From Sphingobacterium sp. UT-1RO-CII-1 (GTDB taxonomy: Bacteria > Bacteroidota > Bacteroidia > Sphingobacteriales > Sphingobacteriaceae): a stretch of DNA of 64,000 bases. A model generated the notes under the pieces. The model saw only the letters and a list, made by a program, of their open reading frames with translations. It was not told the origin of the DNA and made no database searches. Positions within the stretch are counted from its first letter, which is position 1, and each line of letters begins with the position of its first letter. Both the position numbers and the translations under genes were made by a program. Below, piece by piece: positions 61,409 to 64,000 of this stretch. The DNA lies in assembly GCF_026711005.1 (NCBI RefSeq), contig NZ_JAPPVJ010000002.1, positions 788,154 to 852,153 of the forward strand, written 5' to 3'.

Positions 61409-64000
61409 TTAACGTGTCTTAATCAATACCCATCCTTTGATCTTATTCGAATTACCACCTTTGTGTGTCGTAATGATGTAGTAATAAGTACCTTCATTCA
61501 GACCTTTACCATCCCAGGTGTTACGGTAGTTCGTGCTCTTATAGACCTCATTACCCCAACGGTTAATGATTAATACATCTACCTGATCAAAGTTTTCCAT
61601 ACCGATAATTTCAAACACATCGTTCACGCCGTCACCGTTTGGTGTAAATACGTTCGGAATAAATAAGTCCGACGATTTGATAACCACATGCGCCATAGCT
61701 TCACTACAGTTGCTCGGGTTTAATACCTCGCAAATCGTGTACGGGAATTCGTATGTACCTGGTCTGGTTGACGCTGGTACATTTATAGTACCATCAGGAT
61801 TCATCGTTAAGCTTGGCTCACTCGGTATTCCCGGACGTAAAGTTACTTTCGATAAATCTACAGCTCCTTCATTAAATGTGTCATTATCCAACACACTTGC
61901 TGTAATACTGTTATCTCTACTCCACTCTACTGTCAGCTCATCATCTTTTGCTCTGATAGGTGTAGGCAATACTTCCAGCTCTACTGTCGCTTTATCACAA
62001 TTCGAAGGATTCAGCACCTCACATATCTGATAGAAAATCGTATGTATTCCTGCTTTAGTTCCTGGCGCTATCGTGATCGTACCGTCTATATTTAACGTCA
62101 ATCCTTCTGGCGCATCATCCAACCATGTAAGCTTCACATCTGTCGGAACAAGCGATTTTTTATTCAATAAATCATTGTCCAACACGCTTGGTGTCTGCGT
62201 TCCTTGCTCGCCGCCCACACCTACAAACTTGTCATTAACTGCGTCGATTTCTGGTGCTTCCACTATAATAGTCGCAATTGCATCTGCACAATTTGTCGGG
62301 TTCAACAATTCACATATTCTATATGTATAAACATATTCCCCTTTCGGTGTATTAGGTGCAACATTAATGGTTCCATCCGCATACATCACAATACCTTTAT
62401 GCGGTGAAGTTCCAGGTGTCAGCTTAATATCTTTCGCATCAACCGGTTTTCCATTTAATACATCATTATCTAATACACTTGGTGTTCTATCTCCATCTTT
62501 ACCGTTGTAAGGCCCAAATTTATCATCTACAGCCTTGATTTCTGCTTCTTCAACCACTATAGTGATTGTAGTAGTTGCACAGTTGCTTGGGTTTAACACT
62601 TCACATATCTGATAAGGCACCTCATACTCACCTGCCGGAGTTTCCGGAGATACTGTAATTGTTCCATCAGGATTAGGTGTTATTCCTTTATTCGGAGTTT
62701 TGCCCCATGTCAACACCACTTCACTTGGGTCAACAGGCTTATTATTCAATCTGTCATTATCTATAACACTTGGTGTTTTACCACCGTCCTTACCGTTAAT
62801 TGCCGGAGGCGTGTCAACAACAGCTTCGATTGGAGCCGGTGTCACCGTAACAGTAACCGTAGTTGTCGAACAGTTGTCAGGGTTCAATACCTCACAGATT
62901 TTATACGTAATCTCGTAATCTCCTGCCGGTGTTGCCGGATCAACAGTTACAATACCTGTACTTGGATCAAGTGTAGGAACAGGCTCGCCTGGATTACGTG
63001 GCGTAGCCGGAGTCTCAACTGTAACCGTAACCTCCGTACCGATATCTTTCGGATCGATAGGGTCACCGTTCAGCGTGTCGTTCTCAACTACACTTGGTGT
63101 TTTACCACCGTCCTTACCGTTTATTGCCGGTGGCGTGTCCACAACTGCTTCGATTGGTGCTGCATCTACTGTAATAGTTATTGTAGCCTGTGCACAGTTG
63201 CTCGGGTTCAATACTTCACATATACTATATGTTAAAGTATAATCACCTGCTGCTGTTCCTGGCTTAACATCTACACCACCTTTTGCGTTGAACACAACGC
63301 CAGCTATCAATGCTCCGTTCTTATCTAAGAATTTAACAGGATCAGTAATTGTCACACCGTTTACAGCTATTACAACATCTTTAGGCAACACCTGAACCCC
63401 GTCCAGTAAATCGTTCACTAAAGCATTCAATACATCTGTTTTACCTGTTTTTCCATTTATACCTCTAACAGCATCATCATCTGCAGTAATCGGTCTCCAT
63501 GGAAGTGGTGTAATTGTACAATCAGCACAAGTCGGATCTGTAGGATCATTAGGGTCTACAGGATTACCTGATTTAGACTCTGCTTCTACAGGCTCACCCT
63601 TCGGATCTTTACCTTTACCTTTCGCTATATTAGAAACATAGCCTGCATCCATATCCGCTTGCGTAATCGTATGGAATGCTTCTAACACTTTTGCTTTCCC
63701 TACTTCTAATTCTACAATCGTTCCAACATTTAAATTATCTGCATTTTCATCCGTAACAACAATATCAAAAAGTGTTACATTACCTGTGTTCTTAACTTCT
63801 ATTTCATATTTAATTACATCACCTGCGTGTAAGAATCCAGCTGCTGGAAGACTTGTTTTTACAATTTCCATACTAGCATCTTTCACTAATGGTGTAACCG
63901 TACAATCTGTACAGCCTGGATAGTCTGGATCCTCTGCCGGGTAATCCGGATCACTAGGATCTAGTGGATTAGGGTCTTTAGACGTTACAGGAACTTCTTT
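61409..64000 (-). CDS. Giant T9SS adhesin with repeat modules and gliding-motility C-terminal domain (N-terminus outside window)
   Basis: The frame is open to the right edge; the GTG at 63886 is internal, since coding residues continue before it. In the visible 863 residues: a Pro/Asp-rich linker, a DUF11-like repeat (SMEIVKTSLPAAGFLHAGDV, VTDENADNLNVGTI), another linker (GNPVDPNDPTDPTCADCTIT), six ~108-residue modules each closing with an ICEVLNPxNC-type motif, and a C-terminal sorting domain (SSDLFIPNVFTPNGDGVNDV, INRWGNEVYKSTNYRNTWDG, GTYYYIITTHKG). It would be exported by T9SS with the adjacent PorP and act as a surface adhesin. Confidence 0.92.
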   Translation of the reverse strand, partial: KEVPVTSKDPNPLDPSDPDYPAEDPDYPGCTDCTVTPLVKDASMEIVKTSLPAAGFLHAGDVIKYEIEVKNTGNVTLFDIVVTDENADNLNVGTIVELEVGKAKVLEAFHTITQADMDAGYVSNIAKGKGKDPKGEPVEAESKSGNPVDPNDPTDPTCADCTITPLPWRPITADDDAVRGINGKTGKTDVLNALVNDLLDGVQVLPKDVVIAVNGVTITDPVKFLDKNGALIAGVVFNAKGGVDVKPGTAAGDYTLTYSICEVLNPSNCAQATITITVDAAPIEAVVDTPPAINGKDGGKTPSVVENDTLNGDPIDPKDIGTEVTVTVETPATPRNPGEPVPTLDPSTGIVTVDPATPAGDYEITYKICEVLNPDNCSTTTVTVTVTPAPIEAVVDTPPAINGKDGGKTPSVIDNDRLNNKPVDPSEVVLTWGKTPNKGITPNPDGTITVSPETPAGEYEVPYQICEVLNPSNCATTTITIVVEEAEIKAVDDKFGPYNGKDGDRTPSVLDNDVLNGKPVDAKDIKLTPGTSPHKGIVMYADGTINVAPNTPKGEYVYTYRICELLNPTNCADAIATIIVEAPEIDAVNDKFVGVGGEQGTQTPSVLDNDLLNKKSLVPTDVKLTWLDDAPEGLTLNIDGTITIAPGTKAGIHTIFYQICEVLNPSNCDKATVELEVLPTPIRAKDDELTVEWSRDNSITASVLDNDTFNEGAVDLSKVTLRPGIPSEPSLTMNPDGTINVPASTRPGTYEFPYTICEVLNPSNCSEAMAHVVIKSSDLFIPNVFTPNGDGVNDVFEIIGMENFDQVDVLIINRWGNEVYKSTNYRNTWDGKGLNEGTYYYIITTHKGGNSNKIKGWVLIKTR
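61690..63480 (-). repeat. Six tandem ~108-residue modules inside the adhesin gene
   Basis: Each module repeats a SVLDND-type element, a PDGTI-type turn and ICEVLNPxNC (the fourth reads ICELLNPTNC). Two modules share a nearly identical DNA block: 62766-62833 and 63090-63157 match at 64 of 68 bases by my count, offset 324 bases (108 codons). Confidence 0.85.

Noticed and set aside
63884..63886. GTG at 63886 as the start of the adhesin
   Set aside because: The frame continues upstream with typical linker residues (Pro/Asp-rich, CTDC) to the window edge.
1..64000. tRNA, rRNA, CRISPR array, IS or phage genes
   Set aside because: I looked for T-loop-like motifs, repeated spacers, transposase motifs and structural genes, and saw nothing convincing; no scan with a covariance model was possible.

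Overview
The window looks like chromosome from a Bacteroidota member, most likely family Sphingobacteriaceae (Sphingobacterium/Pedobacter-like). Supporting signs are the low GC of most of the sequence, promoters of the Bacteroidota -7 type (TAnnTTTG) with few Shine-Dalgarno sites, a futalosine-pathway MqnC, a type IX secretion (T9SS) PorP/SprF-OmpA-adhesin module, an NfeD/ClpP-like protease, DUF4905- and DUF4442-like proteins and many membrane or cupin AraC regulators. I found no rRNA, tRNA, CRISPR array, insertion sequence or phage genes. Layout: 1-8 kb holds a 5'-cut AraC regulator, a nitroreductase, a cold-shock operon (DEAD-box helicase plus Csp) with a long leader, DAP dehydrogenase, a small GNAT, mqnC-scpB, a 51-residue acidic protein and an XRE regulator. 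At 8-15 kb, a sugar-nucleotidyltransferase-like gene, tpiA, prmA and an aberrant Mpl-type Mur ligase lie head to tail, followed by rpmE2, lysS and a small conserved protein. At 15-23 kb are an AraC regulator, a secreted DsrE-like protein, an acetyltransferase overlapping a NYN-LOTUS protein, a mechanosensitive channel, and two abutting membrane-bound AraC regulators. At 23-33 kb are rplU-rpmA, a long PurF-like amidotransferase, an SDR, proS, a low-complexity lipoprotein, a FadL/OmpP1-like porin and the NfeD protease. At 33-39 kb are DUF4905, LysM and uridine kinase genes, a 55-residue Cys/Lys-rich protein, an MFS carrier, a DUF4442 hotdog protein and a lipoprotein-Sco-cytochrome c set. At 39-45 kb is a tetR-tolC-adaptor-RND efflux operon. 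At 45-50 kb are a methyltransferase, a YncE-like propeller, a small lipoprotein, and YceI divergent from HxlR. At 50.2-55.4 kb is the most distinctive locus: a 38-bp perfect palindrome, a secreted stand-alone caspase p10-like domain without catalytic residues, a papain-like protease with a DUF4384-like tail, a TPR-Ig-caspase and an OmpA-type lipoprotein. A roughly 700-bp hairpin-rich spacer follows, with a GTAG-headed REP-like element. The window ends with an AraC/MFS pair and the T9SS module, whose PorP and OmpA genes are visibly richer in GC than the rest. How the genes work together: many of the products act at the envelope (efflux, porins, LysM, OmpA, T9SS adhesin, mechanosensitive channel). 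They alternate with housekeeping translation genes (lysS, proS, L21, L27, L31, prmA). The protease locus at 50-55 kb appears to be a self-contained exported system and is my leading candidate for something undescribed. All family names come from reading motifs by eye; no database search was run.
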